Shown here: in pieces, positions 10,202-18,720 of the stretch
Layout: each line of letters starts with the position of its first letter
Position numbering within the stretch: position 1 is the first letter of the stretch
Assembly: GCA_934454145.1 (NCBI GenBank)
Contig: CAKSFT010000001.1
Span: 186,001-250,000, forward strand
Direction: 5' to 3'
Length of the DNA: 64,000 nt
Source of the DNA: an uncultured Clostridia bacterium
Lineage (GTDB): Bacteria > Bacillota > Clostridia > UBA1381
Translations under genes and position numbers: made by a program
Notes under the pieces: generated by a model
The model's database searches: none
The model's input: only the letters and a program-made list of their open reading frames with translations
What the model was told of the DNA's origin: nothing

Positions 10202-13200
10202 TTAATATTCGTACTTATATATAGTGTTCATTTTTTCTATATTGTCAAGGACAAAAACCTTAAGCTTTGCCCCCTCCGGCGCAGTGAGTGAAATGTTTGA
10301 TGCCGCAAGGTTTTCCCCTTGCTTTATGTCCCTCGCCCTCACGATTGCGCTGTCGCACAGCCTGCCGTCGGCGGTTATCACACACAATGTGACCATTGCG
10401 TCTGTAAGCTCTTTGCCGTCATTGTCCAGCACAAAGCTTACGTCCAGTTTGTCCCCGTTTTTCTCTGCAGAGAAAGCAGAGAACGCAACAACCTTTGGAA
10501 CCGCAAACGAATATTGGACATCACGCCCCATTGCATTTCCGTTTGCCGTTATGTTTTTGCTTATCGTCAATGTATATTTTCCTGTATAATCAAAGATATT
10601 TTTAAACCTTATGCGCACCGCTTTGCCTTCGGCAATCAGTTCAAATCCGACTGCTTTTCCCTGTAAATCAAGCAGGGTTATGTCATTTTCCGAAACAGCC
10701 ACATTTGCCGCAAATCTCACGTTCACTTCTGCCGTTTTCAAATCTGCGCTCTCGTCATAACCCAGTATTCTGACGATTGACGCACCCTTTTTGCAATAAA
10801 TGTCATAGCCGTCAATTTCCGAAACGTCTATCCCCAGGCTTTCCGCATTGCTGACAAGGCTGTCCACAGGCGCAAGCACTGCCTCGGTGATTTCGTCGAT
10901 GCCTTCCAGCGCCTTAAATTCACGGCTGATGCAATCCTTGTAATCCTTTGTGCTTTGCAGCATCGACATGCCAAACCATCTTGTCCAATATGCATATGCA
11001 TACGCGCCCGAGGTCGGCTGGATTTTCAGTTCCCCGTTTTCGATTGTCACGTTTCTGTACGGAATTGAAACCGACACAACAGTCTTTTCGGGATTCGGGT
11101 TGTCAAAATTGTGCTGATAAAGATACAAACTTGCCGCTGTCGTTTTCCCCGTTGCATTGTCATATTTTATCGCCGGTATCTCCAGTGCATCCTTGCTTTG
11201 CACATTCATTTTTGCGATGCTTCTGGCGATAAATGCACTTGATGTCCCGTCAGAATAGTTGAACGCCACGCCTGCCTGTCCGCCGGCATGCGCCGCACCG
11301 CCCAGAAGGCTTATGCCGGTATACTTTCCTTCGGGTACCGGGATTGTTTCATATCCCACAGTTGTCCCTGCCGTGCTTGAGTATATTGATTTGATTGCCT
11401 TCTGCTCTGTGACAAGGCGCACACGGTATGTAACGTCCCCAAAAGTGAGTGTGTTGTCGCCCACATTTGAAGCGATGTCCCACGGATTGTTCCATATGTC
11501 CATCTGCATATATTTCTGCCAGTCAACACCATAGCTGTCAAAAACAGCCGATGATGATTCGTAGAAAGTACGCTCAAAATTCACAAAGCTATCCGGAGAG
11601 ATAACCTGTGAAACAGGCGGGAAGTTCTTTAGCAAAGCAATATATTGCTCTGCCTTTTCCGCTGTTTTCTTGTGTTCCTCCGTCATATATGCGGTGTGCA
11701 GACTCTCACGCAGTCTGCTTATCTTTTCAATTTTGCTTTCATTTGCGCGTGTATACTCAAACTTCTCTGCCGGTGGCAGTTCTGACATATACTTCTCAAT
11801 CTCCGCAGAAATAGTGTTGTTTTCCAAAACATAGACATAGTCGCTTTTTTCGGCATACTGCTTTGCAAGCTTCACTGTTTCCTCATATTCTGCGCTCACC
11901 CCTGCCGTGTCGTCCATAGCATCAAGAATTTGCTTTATCTCCTTGAGCTTTTCCAAAACTTCATCGGTATAAGTTTCGGTCTTTTCAAATTCTTCCAGCG
12001 GCGGCAAGGCTTTTGTGATTTCTGCCAACTGTCCCGCCTTTTTGTCATTTTCCCCTTTTTGCAGTTCCTTCTTCTTTGCCTTATATTCCGACAATTTGTC
12101 CAGAACCTTCATATGCTCTTCATCAATCGTGAGCGTCAAATCAATTGTTTTATAAATTTCTTCCGCCTCGTCCAGCTTTTCCAAAACCTCTTGCGAAAGA
12201 ACAAGCTCCGCAACCGGCGGCAATTCGTCCAGCTTTGCACCGAGCTGTTTTATCTTTTCGTTGTTTTTGCGGATATCGGCCTCTTCCAAAAGCCTGATAT
12301 ATTTGTCTGCCGAGTCCAAAATATCAAGATAACTTTGGTCTGTTATCCCCGTGTCGTCAACGGTGTTTCTTATGTCGCGTATTTCTGCAAGCTTTTGCAT
12401 ATTCTCATCGGTAAATTCAAAATTGTCAACAGAAGGCAAAGTCTTGATTATGGCGTCTATCTGCATGATTTTTGCCTTTTCCACCGCCGCAAGGTCGGCA
12501 AGCATGGTCATCGCGGCATATCTGCTATAATATCTGTATCCCACCTGGCCCGTTGTTGCTTTCAGCTCCACACTTCCGTCGTCTTTCAAAAGAGCGTTCC
12601 TCACCAGGAAATCCACACTCTCGGTTGTTTTGGTCACATCTCCCGGTACATTTATTTGATGGAGGTAAATGTAACCGTCATCATTTACAGTATTGGAGGA
12701 ATATTTTTTTGCCGGCACAGCCAGCGCCTCGTCATTTTCCACAGAAACTTTTGCCTGGTCGTATTCTATCCAGCCGCTGTCCGTCCCGTCAGAATAATTG
12801 AACCTCAGCACACCCTTCGTCGAAGACGCAGAACTGTCCGCGCCGCCCAAAAGGCTGATGCCGTAATACTCCCCGTCCGGCACATCAATGTTCACAGATA
12901 TGTCGGTTTTGGAATTCGGCGTTGCAAACCCCGACTTGACAGCAGACGTCTTGGGGTCTGCCAGCCTTATGCAATAGTCCACATCTTTAAACGTCAGAAT
13001 ATTCTCCGCACTGCTGTCCTGCCAGTCCGCAATGTTTTGCCAAATGTTTTTCCAACCGCTCATTGCCATAAAATCCGCCGCAGAAATAAATTTGCCGCTT
13101 GAGGTAAATCCGCCGCTTCCTTCATAATAATTCCTTGTTGCATTTGCATAACTGTCCGGCGCAAGCGTCACCGACGCATATACCGCCTTTGCCGACACCC

Positions 13201-13270
13201 CTTCGGGCACGATTCCGGCAAAAAGCGCCGCCAAGGTCAATGTGCCGACCTGTCTGTAAAACTTTTTCAT
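10202..13270 (-). CDS. Secreted protein with two beta-sandwich modules and four helical repeats
   Basis: 1022 residues from the second of two adjacent ATGs; GGGAGG is 7 bases before it (the other ATG, at 13273, is also possible). A signal peptide is followed by module copy 1 (about 30-250, TLAPDSYANATRNYYEGSGG) and module copy 2 (about 560-775, VISPDSFVNFERTFYESSSA). Between them lie four ~75-residue helical repeats with a conserved start LPPxxEFxxT and a YxxLL-like end. The C-terminus has a Big-type Ig domain (about 830-910) and a tail ending KVFVLDNIEKMNTIYKYEY. No catalytic domain is visible, so binding, spacing or scaffolding is likely. It is the first gene of the cluster, behind a good promoter and divergent from the AraC regulator. 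Confidence 0.85.
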   Translation of the reverse strand: MKKFYRQVGTLTLAALFAGIVPEGVSAKAVYASVTLAPDSYANATRNYYEGSGGFTSSGKFISAADFMAMSGWKNIWQNIADWQDSSAENILTFKDVDYCIRLADPKTSAVKSGFATPNSKTDISVNIDVPDGEYYGISLLGGADSSASSTKGVLRFNYSDGTDSGWIEYDQAKVSVENDEALAVPAKKYSSNTVNDDGYIYLHQINVPGDVTKTTESVDFLVRNALLKDDGSVELKATTGQVGYRYYSRYAAMTMLADLAAVEKAKIMQIDAIIKTLPSVDNFEFTDENMQKLAEIRDIRNTVDDTGITDQSYLDILDSADKYIRLLEEADIRKNNEKIKQLGAKLDELPPVAELVLSQEVLEKLDEAEEIYKTIDLTLTIDEEHMKVLDKLSEYKAKKKELQKGENDKKAGQLAEITKALPPLEEFEKTETYTDEVLEKLKEIKQILDAMDDTAGVSAEYEETVKLAKQYAEKSDYVYVLENNTISAEIEKYMSELPPAEKFEYTRANESKIEKISRLRESLHTAYMTEEHKKTAEKAEQYIALLKNFPPVSQVISPDSFVNFERTFYESSSAVFDSYGVDWQKYMQMDIWNNPWDIASNVGDNTLTFGDVTYRVRLVTEQKAIKSIYSSTAGTTVGYETIPVPEGKYTGISLLGGAAHAGGQAGVAFNYSDGTSSAFIARSIAKMNVQSKDALEIPAIKYDNATGKTTAASLYLYQHNFDNPNPEKTVVSVSIPYRNVTIENGELKIQPTSGAYAYAYWTRWFGMSMLQSTKDYKDCISREFKALEGIDEITEAVLAPVDSLVSNAESLGIDVSEIDGYDIYCKKGASIVRILGYDESADLKTAEVNVRFAANVAVSENDITLLDLQGKAVGFELIAEGKAVRIRFKNIFDYTGKYTLTISKNITANGNAMGRDVQYSFAVPKVVAFSAFSAEKNGDKLDVSFVLDNDGKELTDAMVTLCVITADGRLCDSAIVRARDIKQGENLAASNISLTAPEGAKLKVFVLDNIEKMNTIYKYEY

Positions 13271-13423
13271 CATTATTCCTCCCGACAATGATTTTTGCCA
13301 AAAATGTAACAAAATGTATAGTATTTTATTATTTGCTGATTTTTTGGAATTTGAATGTCATTTTGTTTAATTTTTCCATAAAATCGTTTGATTTATTGGA
13401 CATTTATCATAAATCACGCTATT

Positions 13424-13452
13424 ATTATAGCATACAAATCCACACATGTAAA
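13424..13452 (-). promoter_or_regulatory. SigA-type promoter of the first surface-protein cluster
   Basis: On the minus strand TTTACA (13452-13447) and TATAAT (13429-13424) are separated by 17 bases, about 155 bases before the ATG at 13270. The AT-rich 300-base divergent region 13271-13570 carries this promoter and that of the AraC gene; I see no other gene in it. The AraC product is the natural candidate to bind here. Confidence 0.65.
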
Positions 13453-13505
13453 TCAAGAAAAAGTGTAAATTTTTAAACAAAACGACTATTTTCTAAAAAA
13501 AACTG

Positions 13506-13534
13506 TTGACGAACTTAAAAAAAGATTATATCAT
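13506..13534 (+). promoter_or_regulatory. Promoter of the first AraC-type regulator
   Basis: TTGACG and TATCAT with a 17-base spacer, 36 bases before the ATG. It points away from the surface-protein cluster. Confidence 0.45.
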
Positions 13535-13570
13535 ATAAACATAAACTCTTTTTGATGCGAGGAATCTCAT

Positions 13571-14488
13571 ATGAAAATCATAGATATTTCACAATTGTAC
13601 AGATTTGAATTTTATCTGACAAATATCAATTTCTGCCACATAACGCCAAAGCTTGAGGTGAAAAACTATACTTATAGGAGTACCCCGGCAGGTCATTTTG
13701 TATATGGCACGCACGGCACGGCGCGCTATTTCAAGGAAAATTTAAACATAGATATCCGCCCCGGCGTACTTGCATATATCCCCACCGGATGCAGAGTAAA
13801 GTTTGAAGAAGACATAGAATATGAATATTACAAAATCTATTTCAACATTCTTGACACCGACACACATGAATATATATCACTCGCCAGAGAACCTACACTG
13901 TTTTTCAAAAACACGCCGAAAGAAATAGTAAGCATGATAACTGAATTTACTGCGTTCTATTCCATAAATGACTCTGCCTCATCACTGCGGTTCCGCTCCA
14001 TGATTTTTTCACTTCTGCACACAATCGCAAAGACGCTTGAGGACACAAACATGCGTACCGGAATGACCGCCATTTCCAACGCATTTATTTTTATGCAGAG
14101 CAACTATATGCTTGAGTTTACAACAAAAGACCTCGCCGACATGTGCAATCTCAGCGAATCTTATTTCCGCACTCTTTTCAAAAAGCAAATGGGTGTTTCC
14201 CCCACAGAATATAAAAATCAGCTGCGCATACGCCGCGCATGCGAAATTCTTTTGGGCACATCTCAGCAGGTGGAGCATATTGCCGAATCGGTCGGGTTCA
14301 ACAATGTTCAGTATTTCTGTGAAATATTCAAGAAAATAACCGGGGTTTCGGCACTGCATTTCAGAAACGGAGAGAAGCCCGAGCCGATTCCCGGGGAAGA
14401 CGGGATTATTATTGAGCTTTCTCAGTTCGGCATAAATTCCCCCGTGGAGAAAAAGCGCACACAGTCCCTGCGCGAAAAGCACAAATGA
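13571..14488 (+). CDS. AraC-family transcriptional regulator (cupin sensor)
   Basis: 305 residues. The N-terminal half (about 10-150) is a beta-rich cupin-like sugar-sensing domain (GHFVYGTHGTARYF, RPGVLAYIPTGCRVKF). The C-terminal ~95 residues contain the two AraC helix-turn-helix motifs, LADMCNLSESYFRTLFKKQM and IAESVGFNNVQYFCEIFKKI, with the usual TGVS continuation. It has no membrane segment, so it is a soluble sensor. It is transcribed away from the five-gene surface-protein cluster and is presumably its activator in response to an imported sugar. A cupin and HTH fusion of this size is standard for sugar regulators; the ligand is unknown. Confidence 0.92.
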   Translation: MKIIDISQLYRFEFYLTNINFCHITPKLEVKNYTYRSTPAGHFVYGTHGTARYFKENLNIDIRPGVLAYIPTGCRVKFEEDIEYEYYKIYFNILDTDTHEYISLAREPTLFFKNTPKEIVSMITEFTAFYSINDSASSLRFRSMIFSLLHTIAKTLEDTNMRTGMTAISNAFIFMQSNYMLEFTTKDLADMCNLSESYFRTLFKKQMGVSPTEYKNQLRIRRACEILLGTSQQVEHIAESVGFNNVQYFCEIFKKITGVSALHFRNGEKPEPIPGEDGIIIELSQFGINSPVEKKRTQSLREKHK

Positions 14489-14547
14489 CAAAATGCGGCG
14501 TCTTTTTTGCCTGTCCAAAATAAAACAAAAATTTTTAAAAAAATATC

Positions 14548-14576
14548 TTGACAATCAAGACAAATTCTGTTATAAT
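14548..14576 (+). promoter_or_regulatory. Consensus promoter for the tRNA-Leu/tRNA-Gln pair
   Basis: TTGACA, 17 bases, TATAAT; the last base of the -10 is 16 bases before the mature 5' end of tRNA-Leu. Full match to the SigA consensus, as expected for stable RNA. Confidence 0.8.
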
Positions 14577-14592
14577 AATATTCGTTGTTGAC

Positions 14593-14677
14593 GCGAGGGT
14601 GGCGGAATCGGCAGACGCGCACGTTTGAGGGGCGTGTGGTTTTTACCTTACGAGTTCAAGTCTCGTTCCTCGCACCA
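14593..14677 (+). tRNA. tRNA-Leu (anticodon GAG)
   Basis: 85 bases including an encoded CCA. The acceptor stem GCGAGGG pairs with the CCTCGC side, the anticodon loop is TTTGAGG (GAG, reads CUC/CUU), a long variable arm is present as in all tRNA-Leu, and the T-loop reads GTTCAAGTC. Discriminator A fits leucine. Confidence 0.95.
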
Positions 14678-14680
14678 CAT

Positions 14681-14754
14681 TGCGGAATAGTGTAAGGGTA
14701 GCACTAGTGACTCTGACTCACTCTGTGAGGGTTCGAATCCTTCTTCCGCAGCCA
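14681..14754 (+). tRNA. tRNA-Gln (anticodon CTG)
   Basis: 74 bases including encoded CCA. TGCGGAA pairs with TTCCGCA; the anticodon stem AGTGA/TCACT holds loop CTCTGAC, giving CTG (reads CAG). Discriminator G is right for glutamine. It lies 3 bases after tRNA-Leu, in the same transcript. Confidence 0.95.
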
Positions 14755-14757
14755 AAA

Positions 14758-14788
14758 ACGACAAGCACAAAGTGCTTGTCGTTTTTTT
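14758..14788 (+). terminator. Rho-independent terminator of the tRNA pair
   Basis: A perfect 11-bp stem ACGACAAGCAC / GTGCTTGTCGT with an AAA loop, then a T7 run, starting 3 bases after the tRNA-Gln CCA. Confidence 0.92.
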
Positions 14789-14904
14789 ATTCTACCCTCC
14801 CCGCGCTCTTTATCAGCACAGCCCCGCAAAAGCCGCCATGTGTCATGACAACCTGTTTTGAGGCTTTATTTTTAAAAAAATATCCACTAAATATATAAAA
14901 ACAC

Positions 14905-14933
14905 TTGACTAATCCGCTTATACGTTGTACAAT
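14905..14933 (+). promoter_or_regulatory. purA promoter
   Basis: TTGACT, 17 bases, TACAAT, about 40 bases before the purA start. I see no purine riboswitch in the short leader. Confidence 0.7.
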
Positions 14934-14974
14934 ATAAAGTGGTTTTTTAAATTAAAATAAAGGTTGTGATTTTT

Positions 14975-16252
14975 ATGGTACGAGCAATCGTAGGCGCCAA
15001 CTGGGGCGATGAAGGTAAAGGGAAAATTACCGACATGCTTGCCGAAAAAGCTGATATCGTGATAAGATTTCAGGGCGGAGCAAATGCGGGACATACCATC
15101 ATCAACAAATACGGCAAATTTGCACTGCATCTTCTGCCCTCCGGTTCATTCAATGACAATGTTGTCAATATGATTGGCAATGGTGTAGCCTTGGACATTC
15201 CAAAACTTTTTAAAGAGATGAATGACATTATACGCCGCGGCGTGCCCGCCCCGAAAATTGTTGTGTCGGAACGCGCACAGGTTTTGATGCCATATCATAT
15301 TTTGTTTGACCAATATGAAGAAGAGCGTCTTTCAGACCGCAAATTCGGCTCTACAAAATCCGGGATTGCACCGTTCTATTCGGACAAGTATGCAAAAATA
15401 GGATTCCAGGTGTGGGAACTTTTGCAAGATGACGACACGCTTTTGGAAAAAATCAAAAATGTACTTGAAGTAAAAAATCTGATTCTCGAGCACGTGTACC
15501 ACAAGCCGACGATAAATCCGGAAGATTTGCTTGAAACTTTAAAAGAATACCGCGAAATGGTAAAACCGTATGTTGTTAACTCTGTTGAATTTATACATAA
15601 TGCGCTTAAGGACGGCAAGGAAATCCTTCTTGAAGGACAGCTCGGTTCCCTCAAAGACCCGGATTTCGGCATATACCCGTTCACCACTTCTTCACCGACG
15701 GTTGCAGGCTATGGCGCAGTCGGTGCCGGCATACCGCCTTATGAAATAAAGGATATCGTGACTGTTGTCAAGGCGTATTCTTCAGCAGTCGGTGCCGGTG
15801 CATTTGTTTCTGAAATTTTTGGCGACGAAGCAGACGAGCTGAGGCGCCGCGGCGGTGACGGCGGCGAATTTGGCGCAACAACCGGACGTCCGAGGCGTAT
15901 GGGTTGGTTTGACTGTGTTGCGTCACGTTACGGCTGTATGGTTCAGGGCACCACCCGTGTAGCATTCACTGTTTTGGACGTTTTGGGATATCTCGACGAA
16001 ATCCCCGTATGCACAGGCTATGAAATCGACGGCAAGGTTGTAAAGGAATTCCCGACCACAGACAAGCTTAACCGTGCAAAGCCGGTTTTTGAAGTTTTGC
16101 CCGGCTGGAAACAGGATATAAGAGGCATCAAAAAATATGAAGATTTGCCCGAAAATTGCAGAAAATATATTGAATTTATAGAAAAAGAACTGGGCTATCC
16201 GATTAAGATTGTTTCAAACGGTCCGAAAAGAGAAGATATTATCTTGAGATAA
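14975..16252 (+). CDS. purA: Adenylosuccinate synthase
   Basis: 425 residues from the ATG at 14975 (AAAGG 11 bases upstream); a GTG 9 bases earlier would sit only 2 bases from that site. The enzyme joins IMP and aspartate with GTP to adenylosuccinate, the first committed step to AMP, in the cytoplasm. Family motifs: the N-terminal GANWGDEGKGKITDMLAE GTP loop with the catalytic Asp, FQGGANAGHTI with the catalytic His, KSGIAPFYSDK and the Arg/Gly-rich GEFGATTGRPRRMGWFD. The central motif reads EGQLGSLKDPDFGIYPFTTS rather than the commoner [20 protein letters not shown], a variant I associate with some Clostridia and archaea. Single-gene unit with its own promoter and terminator. Confidence 0.97.
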   Translation: MVRAIVGANWGDEGKGKITDMLAEKADIVIRFQGGANAGHTIINKYGKFALHLLPSGSFNDNVVNMIGNGVALDIPKLFKEMNDIIRRGVPAPKIVVSERAQVLMPYHILFDQYEEERLSDRKFGSTKSGIAPFYSDKYAKIGFQVWELLQDDDTLLEKIKNVLEVKNLILEHVYHKPTINPEDLLETLKEYREMVKPYVVNSVEFIHNALKDGKEILLEGQLGSLKDPDFGIYPFTTSSPTVAGYGAVGAGIPPYEIKDIVTVVKAYSSAVGAGAFVSEIFGDEADELRRRGGDGGEFGATTGRPRRMGWFDCVASRYGCMVQGTTRVAFTVLDVLGYLDEIPVCTGYEIDGKVVKEFPTTDKLNRAKPVFEVLPGWKQDIRGIKKYEDLPENCRKYIEFIEKELGYPIKIVSNGPKREDIILR

Positions 16253-16262
16253 CAATAAAGCA

Positions 16263-16303
16263 GCCGCAGCAAAATGAAATCATTTTGCTGCGGCCGTTCT
16301 TTT
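16263..16303 (+). terminator. purA terminator
   Basis: A 14-bp perfect stem (16264-16277 with 16280-16293, CCGCAGCAAAATGA with its complement), then GCCGTTCTTTTAA. It ends at the stop codon of the opposite-strand glutamine-rich gene, and its near-symmetric stem could serve both. Confidence 0.85.
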
Positions 16304-16421
16304 AATACTGTTGTTCTTCTCTGTCGTTCTTCTGCTTATTTTTCTGCTGTTGTTTATTCTGCTGTTGCTGCTGATTTTGCTGTTGGTTCTGCTGTTGTTG
16401 TTTCTGATTGTTTTTTTCCAT
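16302..16421 (-). CDS. 39-residue glutamine/asparagine-rich small protein
   Basis: A short frame with a good ribosome-binding site (AAAGGAAG, 9 bases before the ATG at 16421). 19 of 39 residues are Gln, the rest mainly Asn and Lys, with a charged tail NDREEQQY. It starts MEKNNQKQQQQNQQ. CAG and CAA codons alternate irregularly, so this is not a simple triplet expansion. It has no membrane segment or Cys. Very short Q/N-rich proteins occur in spore-formers, some being spore proteins; that link is only a guess. Its stop coincides with the end of the purA terminator. Confidence 0.6.
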   Translation of the reverse strand: MEKNNQKQQQQNQQQNQQQQQNKQQQKNKQKNDREEQQY

Positions 16422-16812
16422 AAATAAACACTTCCTTTCTTACGCTATATATTTTGCACTTTTGCCGGCAATTTTATTCGGATTTTATGAAAAAAAATAT
16501 AAAAACGCCTGCCGTGAAATATATTTTACCAATATGTTTGAAAACAATATGATACCTTATATCATGATTTCAACAGAAAATCCTTTGGGAAAGCATCTGC
16601 AAGACAAACTGCTCCACAAATGGGCTGCCGATTGGACAGACGTTACGGAATTTGAATTTATCCCTGTCATATCTCCGGAAAAATTTGAAAAAGCTACAAA
16701 CATCAATGCTTTAAATAAGTTTAAAGATGGCGACTATGTTTGCGATGATAAAGAAATAATTTATGCTTTAGTATATTACAAAATTACGCGTGATGATACC
16801 GAGAACAACTAA
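16408..16812 (+). CDS. Hypothetical protein, possibly an N-terminally truncated remnant
   Basis: Open from a TTG at 16408; the first in-frame ATG is at 16534. Neither has a visible ribosome-binding site. The first ~30 codons after 16441 encode a membrane-like stretch (YAIYFALLPAILFGFYEKKY); the remainder is a soluble, Trp/Lys/Asp-containing domain (LLHKWAADWTDVTEFEFIPV, DGDYVCDDKEIIYALVYYKI). Amino-acid use looks like real protein, but the missing start signal and the overlap with the antisense Q-rich gene suggest a decayed 5' end. I do not recognise the family. Confidence 0.4.
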   Translation: MFFSINKHFLSYAIYFALLPAILFGFYEKKYKNACREIYFTNMFENNMIPYIMISTENPLGKHLQDKLLHKWAADWTDVTEFEFIPVISPEKFEKATNINALNKFKDGDYVCDDKEIIYALVYYKITRDDTENN

Positions 16813-16814
16813 AG

Positions 16815-16854
16815 AAAGAGATGCCTTTCTTTTGCGGAAAAAACATCTCTTTTA
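16815..16854 (+). terminator. Possible terminator after the hypothetical gene
   Basis: AAAGAGATG and CATCTCTTT form a 9-bp stem around a 20-base loop, then TTTT. The large loop makes it weak. The rest of the space up to rpsI (to 16998) is AT-rich and holds no feature I can support. Confidence 0.4.
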
Positions 16855-16998
16855 AAATCTTTGTTACTTAGATAACTTTGTTGCTTGTTTGTCGCTTATG
16901 TGTTACTTGTTGCACACTTTTGACCGCAACCCTGTCCAACTGACAACTTCAAAAACCCCGTAAATAAAAGTTTTCGATAGTTGTGAGAAGTTCGCAGA

Positions 16999-17394
16999 TT
17001 ATCTCTTTGAGAACTGCGGAGCGCGACGAGCGGCTTTCAAACCGTACTTCTTTCTTTCCTTCATTCTCGAATCTCTTGTGAGGAAACCGGCAGACTTCAG
17101 TGTTGCTCTGTAGCTGTCTGTATCAACCTCCAAAAGGGCTCTTGCGATACCGTGACGGATTGCGCCTGCCTGGCCTGTAAATCCGCCGCCTTCAACTGTT
17201 GCAATTACATCAAACTGTGTAAGTGTTGATGTCAGCGTGAGCGGCTGACGAACGATAACCTTCAGGGTGTCAAGTCCGAAATAATCGTCGATATCTCTGT
17301 TATTTATTGTAATCTTGCCGTTGCCCGGAACCAAACGTACTCTTGCAACGGAAGACTTTCTTCTGCCTGTGCCGTAGTATTGAATCTTTGCCAT
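16999..17394 (-). CDS. rpsI: 30S ribosomal protein S9 (uS9)
   Basis: 131 residues, full family length. The N-terminal QYYGTGRRKSSVARVRL and the C-terminal basic tail with KKYGLKAARRAPQFSKR are the uS9 signatures; the tail reaches the ribosomal P site. AAGGAGG is placed correctly before the ATG. It follows rplM by 15 bases, the usual L13-S9 operon. Confidence 0.98.
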   Translation of the reverse strand: MAKIQYYGTGRRKSSVARVRLVPGNGKITINNRDIDDYFGLDTLKVIVRQPLTLTSTLTQFDVIATVEGGGFTGQAGAIRHGIARALLEVDTDSYRATLKSAGFLTRDSRMKERKKYGLKAARRAPQFSKR

Positions 17395-17409
17395 GATTAA
17401 AAATCCTCC

Positions 17410-17847
17410 TTATTTAATTTCTCCGGGCCAATTTTCCGGTTTTTGAGCGGCATTGTTGTGCTCTTCGTTTTTGTATACGCGGAGTCTTGTCAATGCTTTT
17501 CTTCCGATTGTGTTGTTCGGAAGCATGCCCTTTACGGCATACATAACTGCCTGTTCCGGCTTTTCCGCCATCAGCTTGTCATAGTGAATCTCTTTGATTC
17601 CGCCGACCCAGCCTGTGTGATAATAACGAATCTTCTGATTCAGCTTGTTGCCTGTCAAAACTGCTTTTGCAGCATTGATAACAATTACGTGATCTCCGCA
17701 GTCAACATTCGGGGTGAATGTCGGGAGATGCTTGCCTCTTAAAATGCTTGCCGCCTGTGCCGCAACTCTTCCGAGCGGCTTGTTTTCAGCGTCGATGATA
17801 TACCATTTTCTTTTGATTTCTTCCGGTTTTGCCATATAGCTACTCAT
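17410..17847 (-). CDS. rplM: 50S ribosomal protein L13 (uL13)
   Basis: 145 residues. It contains RKWYIIDAENKPLGRVAAQA, DCGDHVIVINAAKAVLTGNK and GMLPNNTIGRKALTRLRVYK, all diagnostic of uL13, an early large-subunit assembly protein. The start at 17847 has GGAGG 8 bases upstream; an in-frame ATG four codons later lacks this. First gene of the rplM-rpsI operon. Confidence 0.98.
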   Translation of the reverse strand: MSSYMAKPEEIKRKWYIIDAENKPLGRVAAQAASILRGKHLPTFTPNVDCGDHVIVINAAKAVLTGNKLNQKIRYYHTGWVGGIKEIHYDKLMAEKPEQAVMYAVKGMLPNNTIGRKALTRLRVYKNEEHNNAAQKPENWPGEIK

Positions 17848-17884
17848 GGAACGAACCTCCTTATTAAAACAATAATATTAACTG

Positions 17885-17910
17885 TCCGGAAACATTATTG
17901 GTTTTCCGAA
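17885..17910 (-). promoter_or_regulatory. Hairpin in the rplM leader, possible L13 leader RNA
   Basis: In the transcript TTCGGAAA pairs with TTTCCGGA around a 10-base loop, between the promoter and the ribosome-binding site. Firmicute L13 operons often carry an autoregulatory L13 leader here. Position and general shape fit, but I have not matched the family consensus base by base. Confidence 0.45.
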
Positions 17911-17922
17911 CTCACAAAATGT

Positions 17923-17951
17923 ATTGTACTACTTTTTTTTACACTTGTCAA
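17923..17951 (-). promoter_or_regulatory. Promoter of rplM-rpsI
   Basis: TTGACA (17951-17946), 17 bases, TACAAT (17928-17923). Confidence 0.8.
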
Positions 17952-18035
17952 TACTTTTTCAAAGAAAAATCAAATATTATTTTTAATCTTTGATTTCCTT
18001 TCATTTTCTCCGTTTTTCTCTTATTTTCTCGCTTT

Positions 18036-18692
18036 CTATTTTAATTTTATCTCAAGGATTTCTTCCGGAGATGACACGATAAACTCAGCCCCGGCCTCTT
18101 TCAGCTCCTCCAAGCTGCGAAACCCCCACAAAACGCCCACAGGGTGCATACCGGCGCCGCATGCGGTCTGCATATCCACAGATGTGTCGCCGACAAAAAG
18201 ACACTCGGACGGGTCTGCGCCAAACTCCTTTGCAAGTTTCAGCGCAAGATACGGGTCGGGCTTGTTTGGCACATTGTCAATCTGACCATACGCGCCGTCA
18301 AACGCCCCTTCCGGAAACAGCTTTTTTAAAACCAACTGTGCAACATTGTCGGGTTTATTGGAATTGACGGCAGTTTTTATGCCCTTTTCGTGAAGCTTTT
18401 CCAAAAGCGGTATAATTCCGTCAAAAACAGTGGTTTTCCCCACAACATCTGCCTCATAAGCGTCATCATATGTTTTTTCCACAGCCAGAAAATTTTCTTC
18501 CGTGTCAGCGCCGCAATGTTCAAGCATACGGTGAATAAGAACCTTTTTCCCGTTTCCCGCAAAGTATTTGTAATTTTCATCGGGGACAGCGGGAAACCCA
18601 TACTTTTGCAAGGCATAATTTCCAAAATACGCTATTGTGGAGAGAGTATCGGTGACAGTTCCGTCCAAATCAAATATTACTGCTTTTATCAT
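18036..18692 (-). CDS. HAD-superfamily phosphatase (phosphoglycolate phosphatase-like)
   Basis: 218 residues from the ATG at 18692, which has GGAGG 7 bases upstream; the frame is open further but without a site. Motif I is VIFDLDGTVTDT (nucleophile and acid/base Asp at about 8 and 10), motif II TAVNSNKPD, then NKPDPYLALKLAKEFG with the motif III Lys, and motif IV LFVGDTSVDMQTACGAGM. The alpha-helical cap between motifs I and II is the Gph/PGMB type. It should be a soluble Mg-dependent hydrolase of small phosphate esters; the substrate cannot be read from sequence. Own promoter, no evident partner gene. Confidence 0.88.
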   Translation of the reverse strand: MIKAVIFDLDGTVTDTLSTIAYFGNYALQKYGFPAVPDENYKYFAGNGKKVLIHRMLEHCGADTEENFLAVEKTYDDAYEADVVGKTTVFDGIIPLLEKLHEKGIKTAVNSNKPDNVAQLVLKKLFPEGAFDGAYGQIDNVPNKPDPYLALKLAKEFGADPSECLFVGDTSVDMQTACGAGMHPVGVLWGFRSLEELKEAGAEFIVSSPEEILEIKLK

Positions 18693-18720
18693 AGCAAAGC
18701 CTCCTATGTGTTTTTTTATT

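Noticed and set aside
13000..13270. Longer start (13312) for the first surface protein
   Set aside because: The extra 14 residues precede a clear signal peptide, and GGGAGG is correctly placed only for the ATGs at 13273/13270.
16813..16998. Possible integration scar at the 3' end of rpsI, a known target of conjugative elements
   Set aside because: No direct repeat of the rpsI end and no integrase remnant could be found by eye.
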